Of a stretch of 39,487 bases of DNA, positions 23,725 to 34,949 are shown in pieces. Position 1 is the first letter of the stretch, and the number at the start of each line of letters is the position of its first letter. The translations under genes were made by a program, and so were the position numbers. The notes under the pieces were generated by a model. It was not told the DNA's origin. It made no database searches and saw nothing but the letters and a program-made list of their open reading frames with translations. The DNA is from an uncultured Collinsella sp. (GTDB lineage: Bacteria; Actinomycetota; Coriobacteriia; Coriobacteriales; Coriobacteriaceae): the NCBI GenBank assembly GCA_902494245.1, contig CABUSR010000020.1:1-39487 (forward strand), read 5' to 3'.

Positions 23725-24300
23725 GGGGAGGTCGGGGAACCAGATTGGTTTGGGTTGGTTGGGTGTGCGCTCGGCAAGGACCAGCTCCATCCAGCACATG
23801 TCGTACCAGCGGCCGAACTTTTGGGCGCAGCGGTCGAAGGCGCCCACCAGGCGATACCCCATATGGGCATGGAAATCCTGACTGTTATGCGTCAGATACT
23901 CGTCGTCCTTGTCGTGCGGCACGGCGATGAGCGCGCACATGTTGGTGATGCCCATCGCAATCAGGCATTGCTTGAGCGCGTCGTGCAGCATACGACCCAG
24001 CCCGCCGTGGCGCACATCGCGCGCCAGGTAGATCGATGTCTCGACCGACCAGTCGTATGCCTCGCGGCTGTTGAGCGGACTCACATAGGCATAACCTACC
24101 GGACGCCCGTCCAGCTCCATCACCAGATACGGATAGCGCTTGAGCGTACGCTCGATGCGCCCGGCGAACTCCTCAACGCTCGGCACCTCGTATTCGCAGG
24201 TAATCGCCGTCTGGCGCACATACGGCTCATAGATGGCAAGCAACGCCGGCGCATCATCGGGCGTCGCCAGACGAATCGTCGGCTCGAACATCTCGGTCAT
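23710..24300 (-). CDS. GNAT family N-acetyltransferase (phosphinothricin-acetyltransferase-like)
   Basis: This 196-residue protein looks like the PAT/MnaT group: IRLATPDDAPALLAIYEPYV at the start, YAYVSPLNSREAYDWSVETSIYL mid-way (in parts), and the acetyl-CoA loop RHGGLGRML. Such enzymes acetylate amino groups of small molecules such as methionine sulfoximine or related amino acids. ATG 24300 has GAGAAGGG 4 bp upstream. The tail PNQPKPIWFPDLPKPTI is partly encoded by repeat R3, so the original stop may have been changed by the repeat. It is downstream of the aldolase-like gene but separated by a terminator. Confidence 0.87.
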   Translation of the reverse strand: MTEMFEPTIRLATPDDAPALLAIYEPYVRQTAITCEYEVPSVEEFAGRIERTLKRYPYLVMELDGRPVGYAYVSPLNSREAYDWSVETSIYLARDVRHGGLGRMLHDALKQCLIAMGITNMCALIAVPHDKDDEYLTHNSQDFHAHMGYRLVGAFDRCAQKFGRWYDMCWMELVLAERTPNQPKPIWFPDLPKPTI

Positions 24301-24315
24301 ACAACCCTTCTCCCT

Positions 24316-24361
24316 CAAAAACAAAGGCCGCCTTGCGCCAAACCCAAGCGCAAGGCGGCCC
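24316..24361 (-). terminator. Terminator after the threonine aldolase-like gene
   Basis: GGCCGCCTTGCGC (24326-24338) pairs with GCGCAAGGCGGCC (24348-24360); on the minus strand it is followed by TTTGTTTTT. Confidence 0.9.
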
Positions 24362-24378
24362 CTCGTCGTTACATCAGG

Positions 24379-25404
24379 CTACAGGACAGCCGCCAACGCG
24401 TCGATATCCTCCTGCGTCGTGGCCCAGCTAGTGCAAAAGCGCACCACCGTGTGGGTCTCGTCGTACTTTTCCCAGTACTCGATCGAGGCGTGCTCGCGAA
24501 TGCGCGCCATGTCCTCGTTGGGCAGAATCACAAACTGCTGGTTTGTGGGCGTCTCCAAAAAGAACTGGTAGCCGCGCTCGTGCAGCACACGACGCAGCGC
24601 CTGAGCCGTCTCGATCGCCTGTCGACCAATCTCAAAATACAAGCCATCGGTAAAGAGTGCCTCAAACTGGACGCCCGTCAGACGGCCCTTGGCCAACAGC
24701 GCGCCGTGCTGCTTAATGCGCGGAATGGGATGTGCCGGAGCGTGCATGCCGCAGAACACCACAGCCTCGCCGCAGAGCGCGCCGCACTTGGTGCCGCCGA
24801 TGTAGAACACGTCGCACAGCTGCGCCAGCTCGGGCAGGGTAATGTCGCACTCATCGGCCGCCAGCGCATAGGCCAGGCGAGCACCGTCCACAAACAGCGG
24901 AATCTCGCGCTTCTGGCACACCGCGTGAATCGCCGTGAGCTCGGCCTTGGAGTACAGCGTGCCGTACTCAGTCGATAGGCTCACGTACACGGCGCCCGGG
25001 AACACCGTGTGCTCGTAGCTCTCGTTTTCGTAGAACACCTGGATATAGTTCTCGAGGTCCTCGGCGTGCATCTTGCCCTCGTAGCCGGGGATGGTGAGCA
25101 CCTTGTGGCCGCCAAACTCAATGGCGCCCGCCTCGTGGCAGGCGACGTGGCCGGTCTCGGCAGCAACGACGCCCTCGTAGGGCGCAAGCAGCATGTCGAT
25201 CACCGTCGCGTTGGCCTGCGTGCCGCCCACCAGAAAAAACACGTCGGCATCGGGGGCCTGGCAGGCCTCGCGAATAAGTTGCTTGGCACGCTCGGTGTGC
25301 GCATCGGTACCGTAGCCGGGCTGCGGCTCCATGTTGGTATCGACGAGCGCCTGCAGCACTGCCGGGTGTGCGCCGTGGGAATAATCGTTGTTAAACGCGA
25401 GCAT
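24379..25404 (-). CDS. Threonine aldolase-like PLP-dependent enzyme (beta-eliminating lyase family)
   Basis: This 341-residue fold-type I PLP enzyme should cleave L-threonine or allo-threonine to glycine and acetaldehyde. Lys206 in YIGGTKCG is the PLP-binding lysine, Asp173 lies in LFVDGARLAYAL, and His86 (ETGHVACHE) stacks on the cofactor. Length and N-terminus (FNNDYSHGAHPAVLQAL) fit low-specificity threonine aldolases. The ATG has AGAGAGGA upstream. A strong terminator follows. Because the family is broad, the true substrate could be another beta-hydroxy amino acid. Confidence 0.9.
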   Translation of the reverse strand: MLAFNNDYSHGAHPAVLQALVDTNMEPQPGYGTDAHTERAKQLIREACQAPDADVFFLVGGTQANATVIDMLLAPYEGVVAAETGHVACHEAGAIEFGGHKVLTIPGYEGKMHAEDLENYIQVFYENESYEHTVFPGAVYVSLSTEYGTLYSKAELTAIHAVCQKREIPLFVDGARLAYALAADECDITLPELAQLCDVFYIGGTKCGALCGEAVVFCGMHAPAHPIPRIKQHGALLAKGRLTGVQFEALFTDGLYFEIGRQAIETAQALRRVLHERGYQFFLETPTNQQFVILPNEDMARIREHASIEYWEKYDETHTVVRFCTSWATTQEDIDALAAVL

Positions 25405-25449
25405 GGCAATCCTCTCTTACCGGGTATCGGCCAGATGATTCAAACGGAG

Positions 25450-26313
25450 CTATTGTACGCCGCTGGGATAGGCAATGCGCGCGGCAAGGCACTCAAGTGC
25501 CAGTACCAGGACAAAACCGCAGCTCACGTCACTCAAAAAGTGCGCTCCGATCACGATGCGCCCAAAGGCGACGAGCGCCGCGATCACAGCCGCCGCCCAA
25601 AAGATCACGCGGCGACGCGAAGGTTTTTCCTTAAAGGCTGCCGCGGGAAGCCCGGCGAGCATAAGGCCGATCGCCGCATGCGCCGTGTGTCCGCTCGCAA
25701 ACGACTTGAACCCGTCCTTGATCACGCCGGCGGCGATATAGGTCCACTTGTCAGGATTGCCGATCACCCACCACGGCTGAAACTCGAGCCCCGGCGTCAC
25801 CTCGATCACGCGCATGCGCGGGCGCGACCACAGCGGCTTGACAATCACATTGAGGATGATGGCCTGAGCGACCCACACGACAAGCACCATCAACGCCCAG
25901 CGCGTGAGCTCGTCGGGCTCGGTCGTGCGCGTGAGGCGATAGACGATAAGGTTGGCGACGATGGCCAGCACAAACGTCAGCACCAACTGAGCCGCGATGA
26001 GTTTGCCGCCAACCCTCAGGGACGAAACGATCTCGTAGCCGGTCAGGCCAACGTTGACGAGGATGCCGAGCACGGCGAGCCATTTGCTCCCCCTGGAGTC
26101 GGGACGCACCGCGCGCACGAGCATAACGCCCGCGATGCTCGCCGTCAGCTCGAACGGCAGCTCACCGGCCGCCTCGACAAAGCGACCGTACATGCTGCCG
26201 ATATTGAACAGCGCGCTCGAGATCTGATAATCGAAGAAACTGCCCACGCCCAGACAAAGACACAGGACAACCGCGATAATGGCGACATCTTTCTTATAGA
26301 TGTATCCGAACAT
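25450..26313 (-). CDS. PAP2 family membrane phosphatase
   Basis: This 287-residue membrane protein has about six helices. PAP2 motifs are present: KPLWSRPRMR (K-x5-RP type), FASGHTAHA (SGH) and GRIVIGAHFLSDVSCG (the R-x5-H-x3-D type). These enzymes remove phosphate from lipids such as phosphatidic acid or undecaprenyl pyrophosphate, with the active site facing outward. The ATG has AAAGGA 5 bp upstream. It follows mfd in the same direction with an 80-bp gap, so it may be co-transcribed. Confidence 0.9.
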   Translation of the reverse strand: MFGYIYKKDVAIIAVVLCLCLGVGSFFDYQISSALFNIGSMYGRFVEAAGELPFELTASIAGVMLVRAVRPDSRGSKWLAVLGILVNVGLTGYEIVSSLRVGGKLIAAQLVLTFVLAIVANLIVYRLTRTTEPDELTRWALMVLVVWVAQAIILNVIVKPLWSRPRMRVIEVTPGLEFQPWWVIGNPDKWTYIAAGVIKDGFKSFASGHTAHAAIGLMLAGLPAAAFKEKPSRRRVIFWAAAVIAALVAFGRIVIGAHFLSDVSCGFVLVLALECLAARIAYPSGVQ

Positions 26314-26393
26314 GCTTTCCTTTCGATGGGGCTGGAATCAACCTGCAACGTGGCGGGACAAAGACAACTTCATCCCACCACGCCCCCTACTTG

Positions 26394-29300
26394 TTAGTCG
26401 TCGTCGCTAGCGCCCAGCTGTTGCAGCAGCATGAGCGCCGCCGCCACCGGGCCGGTGCCGTCGTTGGCGTCGAGGCCGCGACCCAGGCCGCTGCCCACAC
26501 CGGCGCCTGCCTTATAGGGCACCGACAGCTTGCGGCTCTTGGGGAAGCTCACCGCGCCATAGCGGGTCTTAAGCTCAAAGGCCACCTTCTTGGGCACGTC
26601 GACGCCCAAAAACGTGATGCGGCCGCCACTGAGCGTGACGCTCTCGAGCCCAAGGCGCTCGCCGCGAATGCGGATTCGTGCGCGATTGAACAGGTTGAGT
26701 CCCGCCAGCGGCAGCTCGCCATGCGCGGCCTCGGTCTCTTCCTGCACCTCATCGATGCTCTCCAGGTCCTCGGCCGCCGCGAGCTTACGGTACACGAGCA
26801 CGCGCTGATCCACCGCCGGCAGGTACTCCTCGGACAAGAAGTAGTCGGCCGGCAGGTTAATGCCCACGCTCGCCGCCTCCACGCCGGCATCGTCATCGCC
26901 GCGTGCCTCGGCCACGGCCTGTCCCAGCATCTGCGTAAACAGGTCAAAGCCCACGCTCGACAGGTTGCCGTGCTGCTCGGCGCCCATAAGCGAGCCGGCG
27001 CCGCGAATCTCCAGGTCGCGCATGGCGATGCGCATGCCGCTGCCCAGGTCCTGGAACTCGGAAAGCGCGGTCAGACGCGCCGTGGCCTCCTCGGTAAGCG
27101 GCAGCTCGCCGGGGAACATAAAGTACGCGTATGCCTGCGTGGCAGAACGACCCACACGGCCCTTAAGCTGGTAGAGCTGTGCCAGACCCAGACGCTGCGA
27201 GTCCTCGATGATCAGCGTGTTGGCGGTCGCATTGTCGATACCGCTCTCCACGATGGTCGTGGCGATGAGCACGTCGATCTTTTTGGTCGCGAACTCGATC
27301 ATCACGTCCTCGACCTCGCGCGGGCTCATCTTGCCGTGCGCCACGCCCACGCGCGCCTCGGGCGCGGCCTCGTGCACGCGCGCCACGGCGTCGTCGATGG
27401 TCTTGACGCGGTTGGACACGTAGTACACCTGGCCGCCGCGACCCACCTCCAGGCGAATCGCCGCGCTCACCACGTCGGGATCGTACTCTCCCACGTGCAC
27501 GATCACGGGGCGGCGCCCGGTCGGCGGCGTGGTGATCAGGCTCATGTCGCGCACGCCGCTCGTGGCCATCTGCATGGTTCGCGGGATGGGCGTTGCCGAG
27601 AGCGTGAGCACGTCAATCTGCTCGCGCAGGTTCTTGAGCTGCTCCTTGTGCTGCACACCAAAGCGCTGCTCTTCGTCGATGATCACCATGCCCAGGTTCT
27701 TGGGGTTCACGTCGGCCGAAAGCAGGCGGTGCGTGCCGATGAGCACGTCGATCGTGCCCTCGGCAAACGCCTTGAGCGCGCGCTTTTGCTGCGCCGGGGT
27801 GCGGAAGCGGCTGAGCACCTCGACCTCCAGGCCAAACGGGGCAAAGCGCTCAAAGAATGTCTCGTAGTGCTGCTGGGCCAGAATGGTTGTGGGGCAGAGC
27901 ACCATGACCTGACGGCCGGAGTCCACACACTTAAACGCCGCGCGCAGGGCAACCTCGGTCTTGCCAAAGCCCACGTCGCCGCAGAGCAGGCGATCCATGG
28001 GCTTGGGCGCCTCCATGTCGGCCTTGATGTCGGCGATAGCCTCCAGCTGGTCGCGCGTCTCGTCGTAGGGGAAGCTCTCCTCCATCTCGATCTGCTCGGG
28101 CGTATCGGGCGGACAGGCGATACCGGTAATCGACGAGCGGCGCGTATACAGGTCGACCAGATCAAACGCCAGCTTTTTGGCGTTCTTGCGCGCCTTGTTG
28201 GTGGCGCGCGTCCAGTCGGCGGTATTGAGCCTGGTCAGGCGCGGCTTGTCGCCGTCGGGGCCAACATAGCGTGTGATGCGGTCGACCTGCTCGAGCGGCA
28301 CGTAGAGCTTGTCGCCGTCGGCATATTCCAGCAAAAAGTAGTCGCGTTCCTTGCCGCCCACTTCCTGGCGCGCGATCTCGCTAAAGAGCGCGATGCCGTG
28401 GGTAGCGTGCACCACGTAGTCGCCTGGCTTAAACGGGAAGGTGATCTGCGTAATGTCAACCTTGCGGCGGCTGCGCGCGCGGTTGGCATCCATGCGGGCA
28501 TTGAGGTCGGCGATCGAGAACACGGCCAAATTGGCGTCGGGCACCACCACGCCCTGCGGCAGGGCAGCGTCCACAAAGGTCACGCGCCCGCGCGAGATGG
28601 TGGGCACGGCAGCGCCGGCGGCAGCCTGCGCGGCGCCCGCCTCGAGCGAGCGGGCGTTGAGCGCGTCGGCCTTACGCTCGCGAATGGAAGCATGGGCCTC
28701 CTGGCGTGCGGCACGGTCGGCGGAATCCGCCGCTGCCACGCGAACGCGGTCGCCGATAGCGCCGACATTTTCGGGCGCGGCCGTCAGCGACTCCTCAAAG
28801 GTAATGCCCTCGTCGCCAAAGGTGAGCTCCATCGACTCGCGCGCACCGCGATCGGGAATGGCAAACACGCAGGCGTAGCGCTTGCCCACGACTTCCTGAA
28901 TGCGCGTCATAAAGCGATTGTCCGAGCCTGCGATGGCCGGCTGCTCAATCTTGAGCTCGGCCGTCACCGCACCGCCGGCACGGATGAGGCTCACATAGTT
29001 CAGGCGTTGCTGGGAACCAAAGTCGAGCTGCTGGGCACGCACGTACAGGCCGTCCAGACGGTCGACCCCCGCCTCGCCGGCACGTGCCTCGATATCCTCG
29101 TAGGCGTGCAGACAATCGTCGAACAGCGAGCGCGGCTCGGACAGCACCACGAGCGCCTTGCCGCTCACGTGCGACAGCGGGCTCACAGTCTGGCCGTACA
29201 TCACCGGCAAAAAGCGGTCGAGCTCAGGCGTGACGATGCGCGCATCCACCATCTCGAGCAGCGCAGCCAACTTGCTGTCGTCCTGGCTTGCGCGGTAGAG

Positions 29301-30026
29301 CGCCACGTGCATGTTGTGAACGGCATCGTCGGTAAGCGCCAGCTCACGGCAGGGGAAGATCTCGATACTGTCCTCGTTGCCGATGGTCTGCCCCGTTGAG
29401 CTCACCATGCGGCGGATGCGGTCAATCTCGTCGCCAAAGAACTCAATGCGCACGGGTGCCTTTTCCTGTGCAGGGAACACCTCGACGGTGTCGCCGTGAA
29501 CGCGGAACAGACCGGGCGCATCAGCGGCGCCGGCATTGGTGTAGCCCATGCCCACCAGGCGATGCGGCACCTCGTCAAAAGGAATCTCCTCGCCCACCGC
29601 AAAGATCGTGGACTCCCAGTAGCGGCTCTCGACTGGCGGCACGCAGCGCAGCAACGCGCGAGCCGAGGCAACCATAATGCAGTTGTCCCCGCGCACGATG
29701 CGTCCCAGGGCCTCGCAGCGCTGCGCTACCACGGCGTCGTCGGGCGCCTGCTCGCGCCACGGATAATCCTTGCGCTCGGGGAAACGGCACACATGCGCCA
29801 GGCCCACGTAAGCGGCAAGGCTACGAGCGGCGCGATCGGCCGCATCCTCGCCACTCACAATGTAGACCGTCGGGCGCGGACGGCGCGCAAACTGGGCGGC
29901 CGCCATAAGCGTGCGACCCGACTGCGACACGGCCAGCGTCACGTCCTCGCCGGCATCGAGTCCGGCCTCGACGGTCTGCAGCGCCTCGGCAGTGTAGAGC
30001 TGCGCGGCTATACGGTGAATGAGCAT
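26394..30026 (-). CDS. mfd: Transcription-repair coupling factor
   Basis: This 1210-residue protein clears stalled RNA polymerase and recruits UvrA. Domains in order are a UvrB-like N-terminus (to about 350), a CarD-like RNA polymerase-binding domain (FKPGDYVVHATHGIALF), the RecG-like helicase with Walker A GDVGFGKTEVALRAAF, DEEQRFG box, GRVGRS motif VI, and a C-terminal TRCF domain. ATG 30026 is 5 bp from GGAGGAA and fits the family start (HRIAAQLYTAEAL). Length is normal. It lies downstream of nth, separated by a hairpin terminator. Confidence 0.97.
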   Translation of the reverse strand: MLIHRIAAQLYTAEALQTVEAGLDAGEDVTLAVSQSGRTLMAAAQFARRPRPTVYIVSGEDAADRAARSLAAYVGLAHVCRFPERKDYPWREQAPDDAVVAQRCEALGRIVRGDNCIMVASARALLRCVPPVESRYWESTIFAVGEEIPFDEVPHRLVGMGYTNAGAADAPGLFRVHGDTVEVFPAQEKAPVRIEFFGDEIDRIRRMVSSTGQTIGNEDSIEIFPCRELALTDDAVHNMHVALYRASQDDSKLAALLEMVDARIVTPELDRFLPVMYGQTVSPLSHVSGKALVVLSEPRSLFDDCLHAYEDIEARAGEAGVDRLDGLYVRAQQLDFGSQQRLNYVSLIRAGGAVTAELKIEQPAIAGSDNRFMTRIQEVVGKRYACVFAIPDRGARESMELTFGDEGITFEESLTAAPENVGAIGDRVRVAAADSADRAARQEAHASIRERKADALNARSLEAGAAQAAAGAAVPTISRGRVTFVDAALPQGVVVPDANLAVFSIADLNARMDANRARSRRKVDITQITFPFKPGDYVVHATHGIALFSEIARQEVGGKERDYFLLEYADGDKLYVPLEQVDRITRYVGPDGDKPRLTRLNTADWTRATNKARKNAKKLAFDLVDLYTRRSSITGIACPPDTPEQIEMEESFPYDETRDQLEAIADIKADMEAPKPMDRLLCGDVGFGKTEVALRAAFKCVDSGRQVMVLCPTTILAQQHYETFFERFAPFGLEVEVLSRFRTPAQQKRALKAFAEGTIDVLIGTHRLLSADVNPKNLGMVIIDEEQRFGVQHKEQLKNLREQIDVLTLSATPIPRTMQMATSGVRDMSLITTPPTGRRPVIVHVGEYDPDVVSAAIRLEVGRGGQVYYVSNRVKTIDDAVARVHEAAPEARVGVAHGKMSPREVEDVMIEFATKKIDVLIATTIVESGIDNATANTLIIEDSQRLGLAQLYQLKGRVGRSATQAYAYFMFPGELPLTEEATARLTALSEFQDLGSGMRIAMRDLEIRGAGSLMGAEQHGNLSSVGFDLFTQMLGQAVAEARGDDDAGVEAASVGINLPADYFLSEEYLPAVDQRVLVYRKLAAAEDLESIDEVQEETEAAHGELPLAGLNLFNRARIRIRGERLGLESVTLSGGRITFLGVDVPKKVAFELKTRYGAVSFPKSRKLSVPYKAGAGVGSGLGRGLDANDGTGPVAAALMLLQQLGASDDD

Positions 30027-30051
30027 GCTGTTCCTCCGGCATCGCAACGCC

Positions 30052-30079
30052 AAAAGCCCGCCGGGGCAAGCTCGGCGGG
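30052..30079 (-). terminator. Terminator between nth and mfd
   Basis: CCCGCCG (30057-30063) pairs with CGGCGGG (30073-30079); the minus strand continues with CTTTTG. The T-run is short. Confidence 0.65.
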
Positions 30080-30183
30080 TCGTACGTCAAATACATTGTC
30101 TGTCATGGTAGCGCATGGAGAGGACTCCGGCTCAAGGGCAAACCCAGCCCCGCAAAAAACGCCAGACGAAGATACGTTCCGCC

Positions 30184-30849
30184 CTACCCCGCTACGCGCA
30201 CGCTGGGGCACAAATCTGCCAGCGGACACTCGTCACACTTAGGCTTGCGGGCGTCGCAGATCTCGCGACCAAAGGTGATCCACTGATGGTTGACCGACTC
30301 CCAATACTCGTGCGGCAAAATCTTGAGCAGATCCTGCTCGGTCTTGAGCGGCTCCTTGGCATGCGTCTTAGGACTCAGCATCAGGCGGTGCGCAATGCGG
30401 TTGACGTGTGTGTCCACCGCAATACCCTCCACGATGCCATACCCCACGTTGAGCACGATGTTTGCCGTCTTGCGTCCCACGCCCGGCAGCTTCACGAGTT
30501 CCTTCATGTCGGCCGGCACCTCGCCGCCATAGTCGGCGACGATCATCTGCGCGGCCTCGACGGCATGCTTGGCTTTGCTCTTGTAGAAGCCGAGTGACTT
30601 GATGGTGTCTGCCACGTCAGCCACGCTCGCCCCAGCCATGGCCTCGGGTGTGGGCCACTGGGCAAACAGCCGCGGTGTCACCTTGTTGACCTGCGCATCG
30701 GTCGTTTGCGCCGAGAGCAGCACCGCGATCAGCAGGCGGAAGGGATTCTCGTGGTCCAAAAAGCACTCGACCGGGCCATAGCGACGGTTGAGGCGCTCAC
30801 ACACCTCAACGGCGCGCTCGCGTTTGGCGGCATTGGTCTCGCGTGGCAT
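30184..30849 (-). CDS. nth: Endonuclease III (DNA glycosylase/AP lyase)
   Basis: This 221-residue base-excision enzyme removes oxidised pyrimidines. The helix-hairpin-helix LPGVGRKTAN holds catalytic Lys127, and Asp146 is in VDTHVNR. A full [4Fe-4S] site is present: Cys198, Cys205, Cys208 and Cys214 with 6-2-5 spacing. ATG 30849 follows AAGGAG by 5 bp; the longer frame is not supported. It is 63 bp downstream of the ABC transporter gene on the same strand. Confidence 0.96.
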   Translation of the reverse strand: MPRETNAAKRERAVEVCERLNRRYGPVECFLDHENPFRLLIAVLLSAQTTDAQVNKVTPRLFAQWPTPEAMAGASVADVADTIKSLGFYKSKAKHAVEAAQMIVADYGGEVPADMKELVKLPGVGRKTANIVLNVGYGIVEGIAVDTHVNRIAHRLMLSPKTHAKEPLKTEQDLLKILPHEYWESVNHQWITFGREICDARKPKCDECPLADLCPSVRVAG

Positions 30850-30912
30850 AACGACTCCTTGGCTCAACGGCACAATAAACTTATGGGCACAATTGTCCCA
30901 CGTCCGAGACGC

Positions 30913-32715
<1,803 letters not shown>

Positions 32716-32790
32716 GAGCTTCCTTTCGCGTCTGATAGGGCGAAACGCCATTGTTGCACATTGGAGCACGCTTCAGACAAGTGCGATACG

Positions 32791-32830
32791 AAAAGCGGTG
32801 GGGCGCCCGCGTTTGCGCCGGTGCCCCACC
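32791..32830 (-). terminator. Terminator after rmuC
   Basis: GGTGGGGC (32797-32804) pairs with GCCCCACC (32823-32830), with further pairing in the loop; on the minus strand it is followed by GCTTTTCG. Confidence 0.7.
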
Positions 32831-32842
32831 GTCTTGTTGCAA

Positions 32843-34198
32843 TTAGTCCTCGTCTTCTTGGTCCGCGAGAAGGCTCGCGGACGTGAGTCCCAAGATCTCA
32901 TCGGCTTGGTCGGCGTCTTCCAGCGCGTCGATGTCCTTGAGCTTGCGCTCCATGACGTTGGTGCGCGTGGTGATGATGCCCTCGACCGTTTTGCCCGCGG
33001 TCTCGATCTGCTGCTGGGCGCGGCGCAGCGCCTTTTGATAGCGCGGCAGCTCGGCCTTGACGGCGGAGAGCACGCGCAGCACGTCGTCGGTACGTTTTTG
33101 CAACTTAAACGTCTGATAGCTCATCTGCAGACTGTTGAGGATGGCCGCCATGGTGCTGGGACCGGCAACGTTGACGTGATAGTCGCGGCCCAGGGTCTCG
33201 ATAAGCCCGGGGCGGCTGACGACCTCGGCGTACAGTCCCTCAAACGGAACGAACATAATGCCAAAGTTGGTCGTTGCCGGCACACTCAGGTACTTTTCGC
33301 AGATGTCCTTGGCCTCGCGCTTGACCATGGTGTCGAGCGTCTTGCGCGCAGCCGCCACGGTCTCCGCATCGCCCGACCCCTGCGCGTCGAGCAAGTGCTC
33401 GTACGCGTCGCCCGGAAACTTGGAGTCAATCGGCAGCAGCACGGGGTCGCCCTCGTCCACCGGCAGCTTGACGGCGAACTCAACGCGCTCCGAGGCGCCG
33501 GGCTTGGTGGCGACGTTTTCCAGATACTGGTCGGGTGTAAGGATGTCCGCCAGAATTGCACCCAGCTGTACCTCGCCCAAAATGCCACGCGCCTTCACGT
33601 TGCCCAGCACGCGCTTAAGGTCGCCCACGCCGGTGGCGATGGACTGCATGTCGCCCAGGCCCTTGTACACGGCCTCGAGCTGGTCGCTCACCTGCTTAAA
33701 CGATGCCGACAGGCGGTCGTTGAGCGTGCGGGAGAGCTTCTCGTCCACCGTCGCGCGCATCTGATCGAGTTGCACGTTGTTGTCTTTGCGGATAGCACCC
33801 AGCTGGGCATCGACCGTCTCGCGCACCTTGTCCAGGCGGTGCTCGATGCCCTCGCGGTTGGCACCGAGCTGTTGGGCCGTCTCGCGGCGCAGGTCATCCA
33901 TCCGGTCACCAGCTTGCGAAAACTCACGTGCGATGGTCAGGTAACGTTGCTGCTCCACGGCCGCATCGGTCGTCTGCTGCTGCGCGATGGCATTGGCCGT
34001 GCGGCGGGTTTCGGCCAGCGCGACGTTCAGGGCATCGAGCGCGTTGTTGGCCTGCTCGAGTGCTGCCAGCGTTTCCGCGCTACTGTCGCCACGCTCCCGC
34101 AACTCGGCACGCAGGCTCTTGAGCTGGAGGGCGCAAGCCACAGCAACCCCCACCGCCACCAAGGCGATCACAACAAGCACGATATCAATAGCAGACAT
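32843..34198 (-). CDS. rmuC: DNA recombination protein RmuC
   Basis: This 451-residue protein has an N-terminal membrane anchor (about 4-24), a long coiled coil (about 25-190) and the RmuC nuclease-like domain (about 200-400) with GILGEVQLGAIL, DSKFPGDAYEHLL and FGIMFVPFEGLYAEV. RmuC limits DNA rearrangement at inverted repeats in E. coli, which is notable in a region so rich in such repeats. ATG 34198 follows GGCGGAG. A start at 34231 is less likely because it lacks a ribosome site. Confidence 0.95.
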   Translation of the reverse strand: MSAIDIVLVVIALVAVGVAVACALQLKSLRAELRERGDSSAETLAALEQANNALDALNVALAETRRTANAIAQQQTTDAAVEQQRYLTIAREFSQAGDRMDDLRRETAQQLGANREGIEHRLDKVRETVDAQLGAIRKDNNVQLDQMRATVDEKLSRTLNDRLSASFKQVSDQLEAVYKGLGDMQSIATGVGDLKRVLGNVKARGILGEVQLGAILADILTPDQYLENVATKPGASERVEFAVKLPVDEGDPVLLPIDSKFPGDAYEHLLDAQGSGDAETVAAARKTLDTMVKREAKDICEKYLSVPATTNFGIMFVPFEGLYAEVVSRPGLIETLGRDYHVNVAGPSTMAAILNSLQMSYQTFKLQKRTDDVLRVLSAVKAELPRYQKALRRAQQQIETAGKTVEGIITTRTNVMERKLKDIDALEDADQADEILGLTSASLLADQEDED

Positions 34199-34249
34199 AA
34201 TCTCCGCCCAACAAACCCAATCGAGCACCAATCAAAACCGCGATCAATC

Positions 34250-34813
34250 TTACCCCGCCACACACACCGGGCGCCCGGCCCCTTCTTGGGCGCCCCTCTC
34301 CTCCGCATATTCCATAATGCGGCGCGCCGTTTTCCTGCTCACCTTTGAGTCATCGCCGGCCAAGTATGCGTATACGTTTCCTTTATTCAGGCGCAGAGCA
34401 CGGCAGAGGCCATAGCGCGTTACACCCGATTCCTCCAATGCTTCCAGCGTTTTCTTTCTCATCAGGGCGTTCACCCTTCTATCGGCCGCCGGCTTTTCCT
34501 TCACCGCTCTATATGCACGCCAAACGTTGGCATAACGATTAGGGAGCTCACTTTTGGCGCATAGAGACGCCATGCTACCCGCTTGGCCGTACAAGGATAA
34601 AACGTCTCGGTAATCCTGTTCCATCCACGAGCCCTCGGATAAGCCCAGAACGTATTCGGCTTTTCCTTGCGCCAAAGCGAGCAAAAACAGAGGCTCCGCC
34701 ACGCGCGGCGCAGCCGTCGTCGCCTGCTCAACCAATTTTCTAAAACTCAGCGACTGCTGTCCGGATAGCTCTCGGCAATAGCCTTTTAAGAATCCCTCAA
34801 AGGTCAGATTCAA
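34250..34813 (-). CDS. Unknown protein with C-terminal helix-turn-helix
   Basis: This is a 187-residue protein I do not recognise. It is helical and soluble; residues about 130-165 (GVTRYGLCRALRLNKGNVYA, then VSRKTARRIM) look like a Cro/XRE-type helix-turn-helix. The N-terminal part (LTFEGFLKGYCRELSG and PRVAEPLFLLALAQGK) may be a partner or sensor domain. The start is taken as TTG 34813, 6 bp after a clear GGAGGT; an ATG at 34831 lies upstream of that site and lacks its own. Two TACTATTC boxes in the promoter suggest autoregulation. Confidence 0.75.
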   Translation of the reverse strand: MNLTFEGFLKGYCRELSGQQSLSFRKLVEQATTAAPRVAEPLFLLALAQGKAEYVLGLSEGSWMEQDYRDVLSLYGQAGSMASLCAKSELPNRYANVWRAYRAVKEKPAADRRVNALMRKKTLEALEESGVTRYGLCRALRLNKGNVYAYLAGDDSKVSRKTARRIMEYAEERGAQEGAGRPVCVAG

Positions 34814-34832
34814 CCGAGCACCTCCGTTCATT

Positions 34833-34865
34833 TACTATTCTTATTCATCTTCAATAATACTATTC
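34833..34865 (-). promoter_or_regulatory. Direct repeat boxes before the HTH gene
   Basis: TACTATTC occurs at 34833-34840 and 34858-34865, 25 bp apart, in an AT-rich patch that would hold the promoter. It may be an operator of the downstream regulator. Confidence 0.35.
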
Positions 34866-34949
34866 AGTCGCACGACAGGACCCACAGGATGCAAGAATTC
34901 CGCTCGTGGCGATAATCCCTACACCCTAGAAGTCCTAATGTGACAAACG

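Noticed and set aside
26391..29399. 1002-codon plus-strand open frame opposite mfd
   Set aside because: It is antisense to an intact, motif-rich mfd; long mirror frames are expected in high-GC DNA, and its His/Leu/Arg-rich composition is typical of such shadows.
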